A stretch of 20,808 bases of DNA from SZUA-217 sp034658975 (GCA_034658975.1 JAYEGJ010000168.1:1-20808), one strand, 5' to 3'; shown: positions 5,740 to 13,875, counted from the first letter of the stretch. The notes: generated by a model from the letters alone, not told the origin. Made by a program: numbers and translations.

Positions 5740-8700
5740 ATGCCGAGGACGATTGCGAGCTCAGTGAGATTCCAACTCTTGGGACGTCTGGGGGCGGAAA
5801 CCTCCAAGGGACAAATAGAACTAGGACCGCCGAAACAAAGGGCGGTCCTAGCCATTCTCTTGCTTCATGCAAATGAGATCGTTCCTACCGATCGGATCAT
5901 CGATCTGGTTTGGGGGGACGATCCTCCGCGTACCGCCGAGCACTCTGTCCAGATCTATGTTTCCGATCTGCGCAAGGCTCTTTCCAATGGATCCAGTTCT
6001 GACCTGATCGAGACCCGACCCCCCGGCTACGTGCTGAACACCCCTCCAGACTCGGTGGACACCTTGCGGTTCGAGCACCTCGTCCGTGACGGTCTGGCAG
6101 CGGTGAGGACCGGAGATCTGGCCGGGGGCATACCGAAGCTTGAGAGAGCACTTCACTCCTGGATGGGCTCCCCACTCGCGGACTTCACCTACGACGAATT
6201 CGCTCAGGGCTTCATCAGGTCTCTCGAGGAGCTGAGATCGGACGCTCTCGAGTCTCTTGGCGGCACCCATCTCGACCGCAGGGAACTCGACGAGACCCGG
6301 GATCTGGCCCGCAAGGCGATCGAGGCCGATCCTCTGCGAGAGGAGCCTCGTCGCCTGATGATGCTCGCCCTTTATCGGTCGGGTCGTCAGGCGGAAGCGC
6401 TCCGCCACTACGGCGAATATCACGATTTGGTCGCCGAGGAACTCGGAATCGACCCGTCCGAGGCTCTTCGGGATCTCGAAGAACGCATTCTTCTCCAGGA
6501 TCCGACGCTCAATCTTCAGCCGCAGGTAGCGGCCGAGGGCAATCCGTACCGTGGTCTCCGAGCGTTCTCGGAAGAGGACGCCGACGTCTACTTCGGGCGA
6601 GAGAGTCTGGTTGCCGAGGTTTGCGATCGCCTCGACGACAGTCCGGGCTTCGTCTCGATTGTTGGTCCCTCAGGTTGTGGCAAGTCGAGTGCGGCCCGGG
6701 CCGGTATCATCCCACGACTCCGGGAGCGTGGCATCACCGTTGTGGTCTTCCAACCCGGTGCTCGCCCGCTTTGGGAACTGGCAGGGGCTCTCGACCGGGC
6801 CGGCTTCGGGTCCCGGGCGAGCCTGCTGAGACGGTTCGAATCCGACGGCCGGGCCCTCGTTGGTGAGATCAAGCGTCCTGTAGTCCTGGTTGTGGACCAG
6901 TTCGAGGAGCTGTTCACTCTTGCCGAAACAGATGCGGCCCAGCGTTTCTCGGAGCTGGTATCGGCGGCGATCAGCGATGAGGGAACACCACTTCGGGTGA
7001 TCGCCACTCTCCGCGCCGACTACTACGACAAGCCACTCTCGATGCCGGCCTTGGCCGGGGTCTTCTCGGACTCCGTCGTGAGTGTGAAGCCGATGACGCC
7101 GCTGGAGATCGAGCGGGCGGTTGTAGAACCGGCCAGGGCCGCTGGAATGTCTGTCGACCCGGGGTTGCTGGCGCAGCTGATCTCCGACATGGGCGACGAG
7201 CCGGGGGCGCTTCCGTTGCTTCAGGTCACGCTGTTCGAGCTGTACGAGCGTGGGGGTGAGGCACTGACTCTCGCCCACTATCAAGAGTTCGGAGGACTCC
7301 ACGGCGCCCTCACCGGTGGGGCAGATGAGCTTCTGGAAGAACTAGATCCCAACGGTCGCGATCTTGTCGAGCAACTGATGATGCGCATGGTCCAAAAGGG
7401 CCGCGCGATGAGCACGGCCCGTCCGGTTCCGCTCCGTGACCTGCTCGATCTCGGAGTCGACCGGGTCGTGCTCCAGGACGTTCTCGAGGCGTTTGGTTCT
7501 CGTCGTCTGATCACCTTCGACCGTGACGCTTCAGGTGCGGCCGTGGTCGAGATGGCACACGAATACCTGATCTCGGAGTGGCCGCAACTAGAGACCTGGA
7601 TCGAGCAGAATTCCGAGGATCTGGACCTGCTCTATGCGTTGGATGCCGCCGCAGGTGAGTGGGTCGGAGCTGATCGCTCCGAGGACTACCTGCTCCGCGG
7701 CAAGCGTCTCGAGGCGTTCGGCCGGTGGCGTGGCATAACCAGCCTGAAGCTGACCTCTACGGAAGCGCGGTTCATTGAGGCGTCCGTCGAGGTGCATCGG
7801 CGCGATGAGCAGGCGCGTCGGGATCAGGCCGAGAAGGAGGAATCGCTGGCAAAGAGCGCCAGAAAGCGTCTCTGGTACTTCGGTGGAGCCGTCGCACTGC
7901 TGGCAGCGGCCGTGACGATGCTGATCGTGACGTTGCTCCCGGATCCACCGCCGGACGTGGTCCTCTGGTCGGAACCCCGCGACGGGCGATTCGGAGCACT
8001 GGTCGGAGCCGGTTTTGACCGGGCGTTGGAGGCGCACGGATTAACCGGCAGAGAGGTGGTCGACGACCTGGCGTTACTCCCGGTCGTGGAAGGGCTGATC
8101 GAGGACGGTTCACCCCTGGTCGTCATGAACATCTCCATCTGGGCGAGTCCGTTGGTCGCCGAACTGATCGCACGACATCCCGAGACTCAGTTCGTCGCCA
8201 TGGACTGCACTCAGGAGGCGCCCGGTCTTCCTGCCGATCTCCCGAACGTCTCGTGCATCGTCTCACGGCACGACGAGATCGGATACCTCGCCGGGGTTGC
8301 CGCCGCCCTTACTACCGAGGCCAGCCATGTAGGTGTGGTTGTGGGGGTGGACCTTCCGTTCATGGTGCCGTTTCACGAGGGATTCGCGCAGGGAGTCGCC
8401 TACGTCGATCCCGACATCGAGGTGGGTGCGATCTATCTGACTCCAGACTTCGATCTGGGTGGATTCGGCAGCCCCACACTCGGCGGCTGGGGAGCCCAGA
8501 TCTTGTTGGACGAAGGGGCAGACGTGATCTTCCAGGCAGCCGGCGACTCGGGTTTTGGAATCTTCAACACGGTGGCAGAGAACGCGGTGGCCAGCGGTCG
8601 GACGCTGTGGTCGATTGGTGTTGATGAAGATCAGCACAGCCAGATCCAGGAGAACGCGTTTCTCTCTGAGGATTTGCGGCGGTTCTGGACCGATCGCCTC

Positions 8701-8952
8701 CTCACATCGATCGATAAACGGGTGGGTGTTGGGGTCGGTGAGGCAATTACTCGGTTCTTCGAGAGTGGCGAAGTCGGCACCGTGTACCTCAGCATCGAGA
8801 ACGGCGGCGTCGACTACGTAACCTCCGGCGGCTATGTCGAGGGGATCGTCCCCAGTCTCGAGGAGGCGAAGGGGGCCATCGTCGACGGCACCTTCGAACT
8901 GACGAGTGTCGAGGTCGATAGACGAATGCTCGGCGACTGTATCGCCCCCTAG
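5740..8952 (+). CDS. Membrane-spanning SARP/BTAD-STAND regulator with BMP/PnrA-like sensor domain
   Basis: 1070 residues. An OmpR-like winged helix lies at about 8-100 (SARP type: LGPPKQRAVLAILLLHAN, VQIYVSDLRKAL, RPPGYVL). A BTAD domain follows at about 108-253. The nSTAND1-type NTPase starts at NPYRGLRAF (268-276), with Walker A GPSGCGKSS (309-317), Walker B VVLVVDQFEE (381-390) and AHEYLISEWPQL (606-617). A charged stretch (about 685-710) leads into one TM helix (about 711-733). A BMP/PnrA-like binding domain occupies about 739-1058: DGRF (748-751), GYLAGVAAAL (848-857), FQAAGDSGFG (931-940) and IGVDEDQ (959-965). The proposed role is a one-component transcription factor whose outside domain binds a ligand (nucleosides in PnrA) and whose inside domain binds DNA. 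ATG 5740 was chosen for its Shine-Dalgarno and normal SARP N-terminus; the frame is open from GTG 5674. Its stop overlaps that of purD. Confidence 0.88.
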   Translation: MPRTIASSVRFQLLGRLGAETSKGQIELGPPKQRAVLAILLLHANEIVPTDRIIDLVWGDDPPRTAEHSVQIYVSDLRKALSNGSSSDLIETRPPGYVLNTPPDSVDTLRFEHLVRDGLAAVRTGDLAGGIPKLERALHSWMGSPLADFTYDEFAQGFIRSLEELRSDALESLGGTHLDRRELDETRDLARKAIEADPLREEPRRLMMLALYRSGRQAEALRHYGEYHDLVAEELGIDPSEALRDLEERILLQDPTLNLQPQVAAEGNPYRGLRAFSEEDADVYFGRESLVAEVCDRLDDSPGFVSIVGPSGCGKSSAARAGIIPRLRERGITVVVFQPGARPLWELAGALDRAGFGSRASLLRRFESDGRALVGEIKRPVVLVVDQFEELFTLAETDAAQRFSELVSAAISDEGTPLRVIATLRADYYDKPLSMPALAGVFSDSVVSVKPMTPLEIERAVVEPARAAGMSVDPGLLAQLISDMGDEPGALPLLQVTLFELYERGGEALTLAHYQEFGGLHGALTGGADELLEELDPNGRDLVEQLMMRMVQKGRAMSTARPVPLRDLLDLGVDRVVLQDVLEAFGSRRLITFDRDASGAAVVEMAHEYLISEWPQLETWIEQNSEDLDLLYALDAAAGEWVGADRSEDYLLRGKRLEAFGRWRGITSLKLTSTEARFIEASVEVHRRDEQARRDQAEKEESLAKSARKRLWYFGGAVALLAAAVTMLIVTLLPDPPPDVVLWSEPRDGRFGALVGAGFDRALEAHGLTGREVVDDLALLPVVEGLIEDGSPLVVMNISIWASPLVAELIARHPETQFVAMDCTQEAPGLPADLPNVSCIVSRHDEIGYLAGVAAALTTEASHVGVVVGVDLPFMVPFHEGFAQGVAYVDPDIEVGAIYLTPDFDLGGFGSPTLGGWGAQILLDEGADVIFQAAGDSGFGIFNTVAENAVASGRTLWSIGVDEDQHSQIQENAFLSEDLRRFWTDRLLTSIDKRVGVGVGEAITRFFESGEVGTVYLSIENGGVDYVTSGGYVEGIVPSLEEAKGAIVDGTFELTSVEVDRRMLGDCIAP

Positions 8953-10175
8953 CCCGCGATATCCGTCCTGAACTCCACGCCGGGCCAGGCGACAACGTTG
9001 GCCGCCTCGTAGGCGGCCTCCCGGGCTACGCCCACCGATGGGCCGGTCCCGACCAGGTTGAGCACCCGTCCACCGTTGACCTGCAGCTTGCCGTTCTCGC
9101 GTTTGGTCCCGGCATGAAAGACGATCACGTCGTCGGGCACCCGGTTCAGCCCCTTTATCACGGCCCCCTTCTCGGGTGCGGTCGGATAACCCCTTGCTGC
9201 CATCACCACGTTGACCGTGGCCATGTCCGACCACTCGGGGGTGGCACCTTCGAGGACGTCGACCAGATCTGAGGTCATTCGGGGCAAGACCGCCTGGGTC
9301 TCCGGGTCACCAAGACGGACGTTGAACTCCAGCACCCTCGGCCCGGCGTCGGTGAGCACCAGACCGGCATATAGGAACCCGGTGAAAGGGTTGCCGTCGG
9401 CCCTCATCTGGGTCAGGGTCGGATCGATCACCTCCCTCATCGTCCGATCGACCAGACCTGCTGGCAGGTCGTCGACCGGGGAATAGGAGCCCATGCCACC
9501 CGTATTTGGTCCTTCGTCACCTTCGAGAAGCCGTTTGTAGTCACGGGCTGGCTCAAGGGCGACCGCCCCCTGCTCGGTGCAGACGGCGAAGACACTTACT
9601 TCGGGCCCATCGAGATGCTCCTCGATGATCACCGACGTCCCGGCGTCGCCGAAACCGCCCTCCAGGCAGTAGTCGACCCATGACTCGGCGTCGGCTCGAG
9701 ACTCGGTGACCAACACCCCCTTGCCCGCCGCCAGGCCATCGGCCTTGACCACGAAGGGGCCCTCCGACCCGGACAGATAGCCATGTGCGGCCTTGTGGTC
9801 GGTGAAGGTCTCCGAGGCGCCGGTGGGCACCCCGGCCCGGCTCATCACGTCCTTGGCGAAGGCCTTCGACGACTCCAGTCGGGCGGCGGCCCGGGTTGGC
9901 CCGAACACGGGGATGCCCAGGGTTGCCATCGCGTCGGCCACTCCGGCTGCAAGTGGGGCTTCCGGTCCCACCACCACCAGATCCACGCCGTGGACGCGGG
10001 CCATGGCGGCGATTGCTCCGACGTCGGTGACGTCGATTCCTTCGACAACCGGTCCCAGTTCGGCCAGCCCGGGATTGCCGGGCAGGGAGATCAGCTCACG
10101 GACGCGGGGCGACTGGGCCAGCTTCCATCCGAGGGCGTGCTCACGACCACCACCCCCGATGAGCAGGACTTTCAT
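8949..10175 (-). CDS. purD: Phosphoribosylamine-glycine ligase PurD (GAR synthetase)
   Basis: 408-residue ATP-grasp enzyme joining glycine to phosphoribosylamine, the second step of de novo purine synthesis. The N-terminus MKVLLIGGGGREHALGWKL is the family signature. VGPEAPLAAG follows, then the ATP-grasp core with VVKADGLAAGKGV, the PurD signature around LEFNVRLGDPETQ, and the C-terminal GRVLNLVGTG. It is slightly shorter than many homologs (about 420-430) but has all blocks. The reading frame is open further upstream; ATG 10175 is chosen because it gives the canonical N-terminus and overlaps the purA stop as ATGA, implying translational coupling. The stop (8949-8951) overlaps that of the convergent SARP-receptor gene (8950-8952), leaving no room for a terminator. 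Confidence 0.96.
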   Translation of the reverse strand: MKVLLIGGGGREHALGWKLAQSPRVRELISLPGNPGLAELGPVVEGIDVTDVGAIAAMARVHGVDLVVVGPEAPLAAGVADAMATLGIPVFGPTRAAARLESSKAFAKDVMSRAGVPTGASETFTDHKAAHGYLSGSEGPFVVKADGLAAGKGVLVTESRADAESWVDYCLEGGFGDAGTSVIIEEHLDGPEVSVFAVCTEQGAVALEPARDYKRLLEGDEGPNTGGMGSYSPVDDLPAGLVDRTMREVIDPTLTQMRADGNPFTGFLYAGLVLTDAGPRVLEFNVRLGDPETQAVLPRMTSDLVDVLEGATPEWSDMATVNVVMAARGYPTAPEKGAVIKGLNRVPDDVIVFHAGTKRENGKLQVNGGRVLNLVGTGPSVGVAREAAYEAANVVAWPGVEFRTDIAG

Positions 10176-11446
10176 GAGATCTCGATGAGCTGGGAGCGCT
10201 CGGGGCCGACCGAGACCCACCCGATCGGGACTTCGGCGGCTTCCTGGATGTACTCGATGTACGCCCTCGCCTCCGTGGGAAGGTCGCCGTACTCGCGGAC
10301 TCCGGTGATGTCCTCGCCCCAACCGGGAAACTCCACGTATTCGGGCTCGCAGTGGTAGAGCACAGACTGCTGGGAGGGGAACTCGTCGAAGTCGCCCTCC
10401 TTGGAGTGGTACCCGGTGGCCACTTTGATCGTGTCGAAGGCGGAGAGGATGTCCAGCTTGGTGAGGAAGAGCTTGGTGAGGCTGTTCACCCTCACCGCGT
10501 AGCGGAGGGCGAGCATGTCGAGCCAGCCGCAACGTCGTCGGCGGCCGGTGACGGTCCCGTACTCGCCACCTAACTCGATCATCCGATCACCGATCTCGTC
10601 GTGCAACTCGGTGGGGAAGGGCCCGGTGCCCACCCGCGAGATGTAGGCCTTGGCGACCCCAACGATCTCATCGATTGCCTTGGGACCGATGCCCGATCCG
10701 ACCACCGCGCCTCCGGCGGTGGGGTTCGATGAGGTGACAAAGGGGTAGGTGCCGTGGTCGATGTCGAGCAACGTCCCCTGTGCTCCTTCGAAAAGGACCT
10801 CTTCTCCGGCCTTGATGGCATTCCAGAGCATGAGCGACGTATCGGCCACGTGGGGACGAAGCCGCTCGGCATACCCGAGGTATTCCTCGACGATCTCGTC
10901 GGCCTCCATGGGCAAGGTGTTGTAGACACGGGGGAGGATCTTGTTCTTGTCCTCGAGGGCTGCCTCCACCTTCTCTCGGAAGATCTTGGGGTCGAACAGG
11001 TCCTGGACCCTGATCCCGAACCGGGCGTATTTGTCGGTGTATGCAGGGCCGATGCCCTTCTTCGTGGTCCCGATCTGGTTCTTGCCCAGGTAGCGCTCGA
11101 TGGCGGCGTCGAGCTTGCGGTGATAGGGCATGACCAGGTGGGCGTTGGAGGAGATCCTCACCCGGGAAGGGTCGAGGTTCTTCTCGGTCGCCATGTCCAT
11201 CTCGGCGAGAAGGACACTGGGGTCGATGACGGTGCCCGAGGCGATGACCGGAATGCAGTCGGGGTAGAGGATTCCCGACGGGATCAGGGAGAGTGCGAGC
11301 CTCTGCTCGCCGACCACGATGGTGTGCCCGGCGTTGTTGCCGCCCTGGAAGCGGACCACATAGTCGGCTCTCTCCGCGAAGTAGTCGACGACACGGCCCT
11401 TGCCTTCGTCACCCCACTGGGCGCCGAGAACGATGGTGGCTGGCAT
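10172..11446 (-). CDS. purA: Adenylosuccinate synthetase PurA
   Basis: 424-residue GTP-dependent ligase that makes adenylosuccinate from IMP and aspartate, the committed step to AMP. GAQWGDEGKGR carries D13 and NNAGHT carries H41, the same numbers as the E. coli catalytic pair. GTTKKGIGPAY (IMP binding), FEGAQGTLLDIDHGTYPFVTSSN and the C-terminal TKLDILSAF block are intact. ATG 11446 gives the canonical start; the extra 38 codons open upstream are not family-like. It leads an overlapping pair with purD and is divergent from glnA, with 209 bp between them. A possible -10, TACCGT (minus strand, 11458-11463), lies 11 nt upstream of the ATG; there is no Shine-Dalgarno. Confidence 0.97.
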   Translation of the reverse strand: MPATIVLGAQWGDEGKGRVVDYFAERADYVVRFQGGNNAGHTIVVGEQRLALSLIPSGILYPDCIPVIASGTVIDPSVLLAEMDMATEKNLDPSRVRISSNAHLVMPYHRKLDAAIERYLGKNQIGTTKKGIGPAYTDKYARFGIRVQDLFDPKIFREKVEAALEDKNKILPRVYNTLPMEADEIVEEYLGYAERLRPHVADTSLMLWNAIKAGEEVLFEGAQGTLLDIDHGTYPFVTSSNPTAGGAVVGSGIGPKAIDEIVGVAKAYISRVGTGPFPTELHDEIGDRMIELGGEYGTVTGRRRRCGWLDMLALRYAVRVNSLTKLFLTKLDILSAFDTIKVATGYHSKEGDFDEFPSQQSVLYHCEPEYVEFPGWGEDITGVREYGDLPTEARAYIEYIQEAAEVPIGWVSVGPERSQLIEIS

Positions 11447-11495
11447 GACGTGTTGCGACGGTAGTCGGGCGGATTGAGATCGAACCGCTTCACGA

Positions 11496-11546
11496 CCACT
11501 CGCGTGCAACCCGTCGGTCTCAGGCCGACTGATTGCACGCGAGTGG
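11496..11546. repeat. Nested inverted repeat (14-bp perfect arms) between purA and glnA
   Basis: CCACTCGCGTGCAA (11496-11509) is repeated in inverted form at 11533-11546 without mismatch. The 23-nt loop contains a second pair, GTCGG (11513-11517) with CCGAC (11525-11529). It lies between divergent genes, so it is not needed as a terminator. It may be an operator, a cruciform or a small mobile-element remnant. Confidence 0.75.
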
Positions 11547-11560
11547 GCTGTGGAAATCAC

Positions 11561-11598
11561 GAAACACAGCGTTCACACTTCAGCAACCGACCAGCAAC
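11561..11598 (+). promoter_or_regulatory. Four 11-bp-spaced NNNAC boxes, candidate GlnR operator of glnA
   Basis: GAAAC (11561), TTCAC (11572), GCAAC (11583) and GCAAC (11594) are each separated by exactly 6 nt. The GlnR consensus of actinobacteria is alternating GTNAC and GAAAC half-sites with 6-nt spacers upstream of nitrogen genes including glnA. The AC ends and the spacing match well, the first bases less so. No strong -35/-10 pair is visible after the boxes, which would fit an activator-dependent promoter; TACAAA (11609-11614) is the best -10 guess. Confidence 0.5.
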
Positions 11599-11655
11599 TG
11601 CTTCTGAATACAAAGTCATGGATCACGTGGTGTAAGCCAATCGAAAGGAGCCACC

Positions 11656-13080
11656 GTGAGTAAGACGGCTGCCGACGTCTTGTCCCTCGTCGCAGATGAG
11701 GGTTACGAGTTCATCGACCTTCGCTTTTGTGACCTGCCCGGTCAGGTCCAGCATTTCACTGTTCCGACCCATAGATTGACCGAGGAATCGTTTGAGGAAG
11801 GATTCGGCTTCGACGGATCCTCGATCCGCGGATTCCAGGACATCCAGGAGTCCGACATGCTGCTGATACCCGACCCCAACACGGCGGTCGAGGATCAGTT
11901 CAGGGCCCGCAAGACCTTGATTCTCTATTGCTTCGTCAACGACCCCATCACCGGCTCGCCCTACGAGAAGGACCCTCGCTACGTCGCCAAGAAGGCGGAG
12001 GACTACCTAATCAGCACCGGTATCGCCGACACGTCGTATTGGGGACCGGAGGCCGAGTTCTACATCTTCGATGATGTTCGCTTCGGTCAGAATCAGCACT
12101 CCGGCTACTACTTCCTCGATTCCGAAGAGGGCGCATGGAACTCCGGCGCAGTCGAGGAGGGCGGCAACCTCGGCTACAAGCCCCGCTACAAGGAGGGCTA
12201 CTTCCCGGTACCGCCCACTGACCATTTTCAGGACCTTCGCTCGGAGATGACCGCACGCCTCGAGGAGGCAGGCATCAAGATCGAAGTGCAGCACCACGAG
12301 GTGGGCACCGCCGGTCAGGCCGAAATCGACATGGAGTACGACACGCTTCTGAAGACCGCCGACAACGTGACTCTCTACAAGTACATCGTCAAGAACACGG
12401 CCTGGGAGGTGGGCAAGTCCGTCACCTTCATGCCGAAGCCGATCTTTGAGGACAACGGGTCGGGCATGCACACCCACCAGTCACTGTGGAAGGACGGTGA
12501 GACCCTCATGTTCGACGAGAGCGGGTATGCCGGTCTCTCCGACCTCGCCCGGTGGTACATCGGCGGCATCCTCAAGCACGCCGCAGCGATCCTTGCCTTT
12601 GCCGCCCCAACCACGAACTCATATCACCGGCTCGTCCCGGGATACGAGGCGCCGGTCAATCTCGTGTACTCGAGTCGGAATCGCTCGGCAGCGGTGCGGA
12701 TCCCGCAGTACTCGCAAAGCCCTGCGGCGAAGCGTCTCGAGTTCCGCTGTCCGGACCCGGCCGCCAACCCCTATCTCTCGTTCGCCGCGATGTTGATGGC
12801 CGGTCTCGACGGCATCCAGAACCGCATCGAGCCCCCGGAGCCGGTGGACAAGGACATCTACGACCTGCCGCCGGCAGAGTTGCAGGGTCTCCCCTCGGTG
12901 CCTGGGAGTCTCGACGAGGCTTTGGCAGCGCTCAGGGAGGACCATGAGTTCCTCCTCCAGGGCGGGGTGTTCACCAAGGACCTGATCGACTCGTGGATCT
13001 CCTACAAGGAGGAGCATGAGGTCGATCCGGTGAGGCTCCGTCCCCACCCCTACGAGTTCCACCTCTACTACGACATTTAA
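11656..13080 (+). CDS. glnA: Glutamine synthetase type I (GSI-beta)
   Basis: 474-residue subunit of the dodecameric enzyme that makes glutamine from glutamate, ammonia and ATP. The beta-grasp N-terminus contains GFGFDGSSIRGFQDIQESDM. Catalytic blocks in order are PEAEFYIFD, HHEVGTAGQAEIDMEYD, NGSGMHTHQSLWKDG and NRSAAVRIP, followed by the KRLEFRCPDPAANPYL block. KDIYDLPPAE carries Tyr402 in the position adenylylated by GlnE in GSI-beta enzymes, so post-translational control is likely. The start is GTG 11656, preceded 5 nt upstream by AAGGAG (11645-11650), one of only three clear Shine-Dalgarnos in this window. Transcription is probably controlled by the NNNAC boxes at 11561-11598. A strong hairpin follows the stop. 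It supplies the glutamine used by the purine pathway, whose genes lie next to it. Confidence 0.98.
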   Translation: MSKTAADVLSLVADEGYEFIDLRFCDLPGQVQHFTVPTHRLTEESFEEGFGFDGSSIRGFQDIQESDMLLIPDPNTAVEDQFRARKTLILYCFVNDPITGSPYEKDPRYVAKKAEDYLISTGIADTSYWGPEAEFYIFDDVRFGQNQHSGYYFLDSEEGAWNSGAVEEGGNLGYKPRYKEGYFPVPPTDHFQDLRSEMTARLEEAGIKIEVQHHEVGTAGQAEIDMEYDTLLKTADNVTLYKYIVKNTAWEVGKSVTFMPKPIFEDNGSGMHTHQSLWKDGETLMFDESGYAGLSDLARWYIGGILKHAAAILAFAAPTTNSYHRLVPGYEAPVNLVYSSRNRSAAVRIPQYSQSPAAKRLEFRCPDPAANPYLSFAAMLMAGLDGIQNRIEPPEPVDKDIYDLPPAELQGLPSVPGSLDEALAALREDHEFLLQGGVFTKDLIDSWISYKEEHEVDPVRLRPHPYEFHLYYDI

Positions 13081-13087
13081 AGACGAC

Positions 13088-13116
13088 TGTGGGGGCTGCG
13101 GCAGCAGTCCCCCACA
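13088..13116 (+). terminator. Hairpin downstream of glnA
   Basis: TGTGGGGG (13088-13095) pairs with CCCCCACA (13109-13116). Inside it CTGC (13096-13099) pairs with GCAG (13104-13107) around a GGCA loop, with one bulged T. The hairpin is strong and has no T-run, as is common for actinobacterial terminators. It starts 7 nt after the glnA stop. Confidence 0.75.
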
Positions 13117-13118
13117 AT

Positions 13119-13184
13119 CGGTCCTAGGTACGGGGCAAGAGGACCGGTGGAAGGGTTGCTTCGTACCTAGTGGCTGGTACCTAG
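13119..13184. repeat. CTAGGTAC/GTACCTAG repeat cluster in convergent intergenic region
   Basis: CTAGGTAC (13124-13131) is followed by two copies of its inverse, GTACCTAG, at 13163-13170 and 13177-13184, the latter two 14 bp apart. CGGTCCT (13119-13125) also pairs with AGGACCG (13140-13146), which may act as a second terminator facing the minus-strand gene. Confidence 0.5.
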
Positions 13185-13191
13185 TACGTCC

Positions 13192-13788
13192 TCACGAGCG
13201 GGCCGCGTTGTGGGCGTTGGTGACCTCGTTGTCGAAGTCGTCTGCAGCACTGGTGAAGGCTTCGACCGCCGCTCGCCTGAGTTCTCCGGTGTCCGAGGAG
13301 CGAAGCCCGTCGAGAGCGTCGTCGGCCGAGCCGGCGGCGAGGCGGATCGTGGTGGTCAGGACGTCGTGGTTGATCTGGAGACCGGTCGGGACCGTGAGAC
13401 CGTCGAGTTGAGAGGAAAGCGCTTCGACGTCTCCCACGAGTGTATCGAGCCGATCCTCGGCGTCGCCATACTCGATCTCTCTCGGGTCGGCGTCGAAGCC
13501 GTCGTTGACCGCAACCATCTCCGTTCGAAGCAGTTGGAGCGAAGCGTTGATCTCGTCGATCGAGTCGAGGTAGGCCTGGGTTTCGGGGTCGAGGTCTCCG
13601 TCGGGGTCACCGGGCTCGGTTGTTCCGGTCCCATCCAGGGTGGTCGTGGTGGACGGTTGGCCCACGAGTGTGGTGTCCGGCGATGCCTCGGGGAGTTCCT
13701 TCACGAAAAAGAATGTGAAGGCGATCATCCCGAGGATGACGAGGGGGAGGATCCAGCGTCCTGGCTTCGGATCGGGATTAGCGGCCAT
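13192..13788 (-). CDS. Unknown single-TM protein with Thr-rich linker and helical outer domain
   Basis: 198 residues, not recognised. Residues 1-11 are polar and basic, 12-29 form a hydrophobic anchor ending in FTFFF, about 35-68 are a low-complexity Thr/Gly/Asp/Pro-rich linker containing TTTT, and 69-198 are acidic, Ala/Leu/Asp-rich and probably helical, without cysteine. The topology should be N-in, C-out. ATG 13788 has TAACGT 10 nt upstream (minus strand) as a possible -10 and no Shine-Dalgarno, so the mRNA may be nearly leaderless. It is divergent from the 13883 gene, which has the same overall plan of anchor, linker and outer domain. Extracytoplasmic helical-bundle or coiled-coil function is the most that can be said. 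Confidence 0.8.
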   Translation of the reverse strand: MAANPDPKPGRWILPLVILGMIAFTFFFVKELPEASPDTTLVGQPSTTTTLDGTGTTEPGDPDGDLDPETQAYLDSIDEINASLQLLRTEMVAVNDGFDADPREIEYGDAEDRLDTLVGDVEALSSQLDGLTVPTGLQINHDVLTTTIRLAAGSADDALDGLRSSDTGELRRAAVEAFTSAADDFDNEVTNAHNAARS

Positions 13789-13846
13789 GTGGATTGAGAC
13801 GTTAGCGGGGGCAGCGAGAGTTCCCCGTCAGACCGGATCGACACCC

Positions 13847-13875
13847 TTGAACTGGCCTTCCGCACTCCATACGTT
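13847..13875 (+). promoter_or_regulatory. Sigma70-type promoter of the 13883 gene, leaderless
   Basis: TTGAAC (13847-13852) and TACGTT (13870-13875) are separated by exactly 17 bp. The ATG at 13883 begins 7 nt after the -10, where transcription would start, and no Shine-Dalgarno precedes it. This is the best -35/-10 pair in the window. Confidence 0.65.

Noticed and set aside
9211..9486. Plus-strand small open frame inside purD
   Set aside because: It is antisense to conserved PurD blocks, with no ribosome site or recognisable protein features.
11496..11546. tRNA or small RNA gene
   Set aside because: The nested stems do not form a cloverleaf, and no acceptor or T-loop consensus is present.
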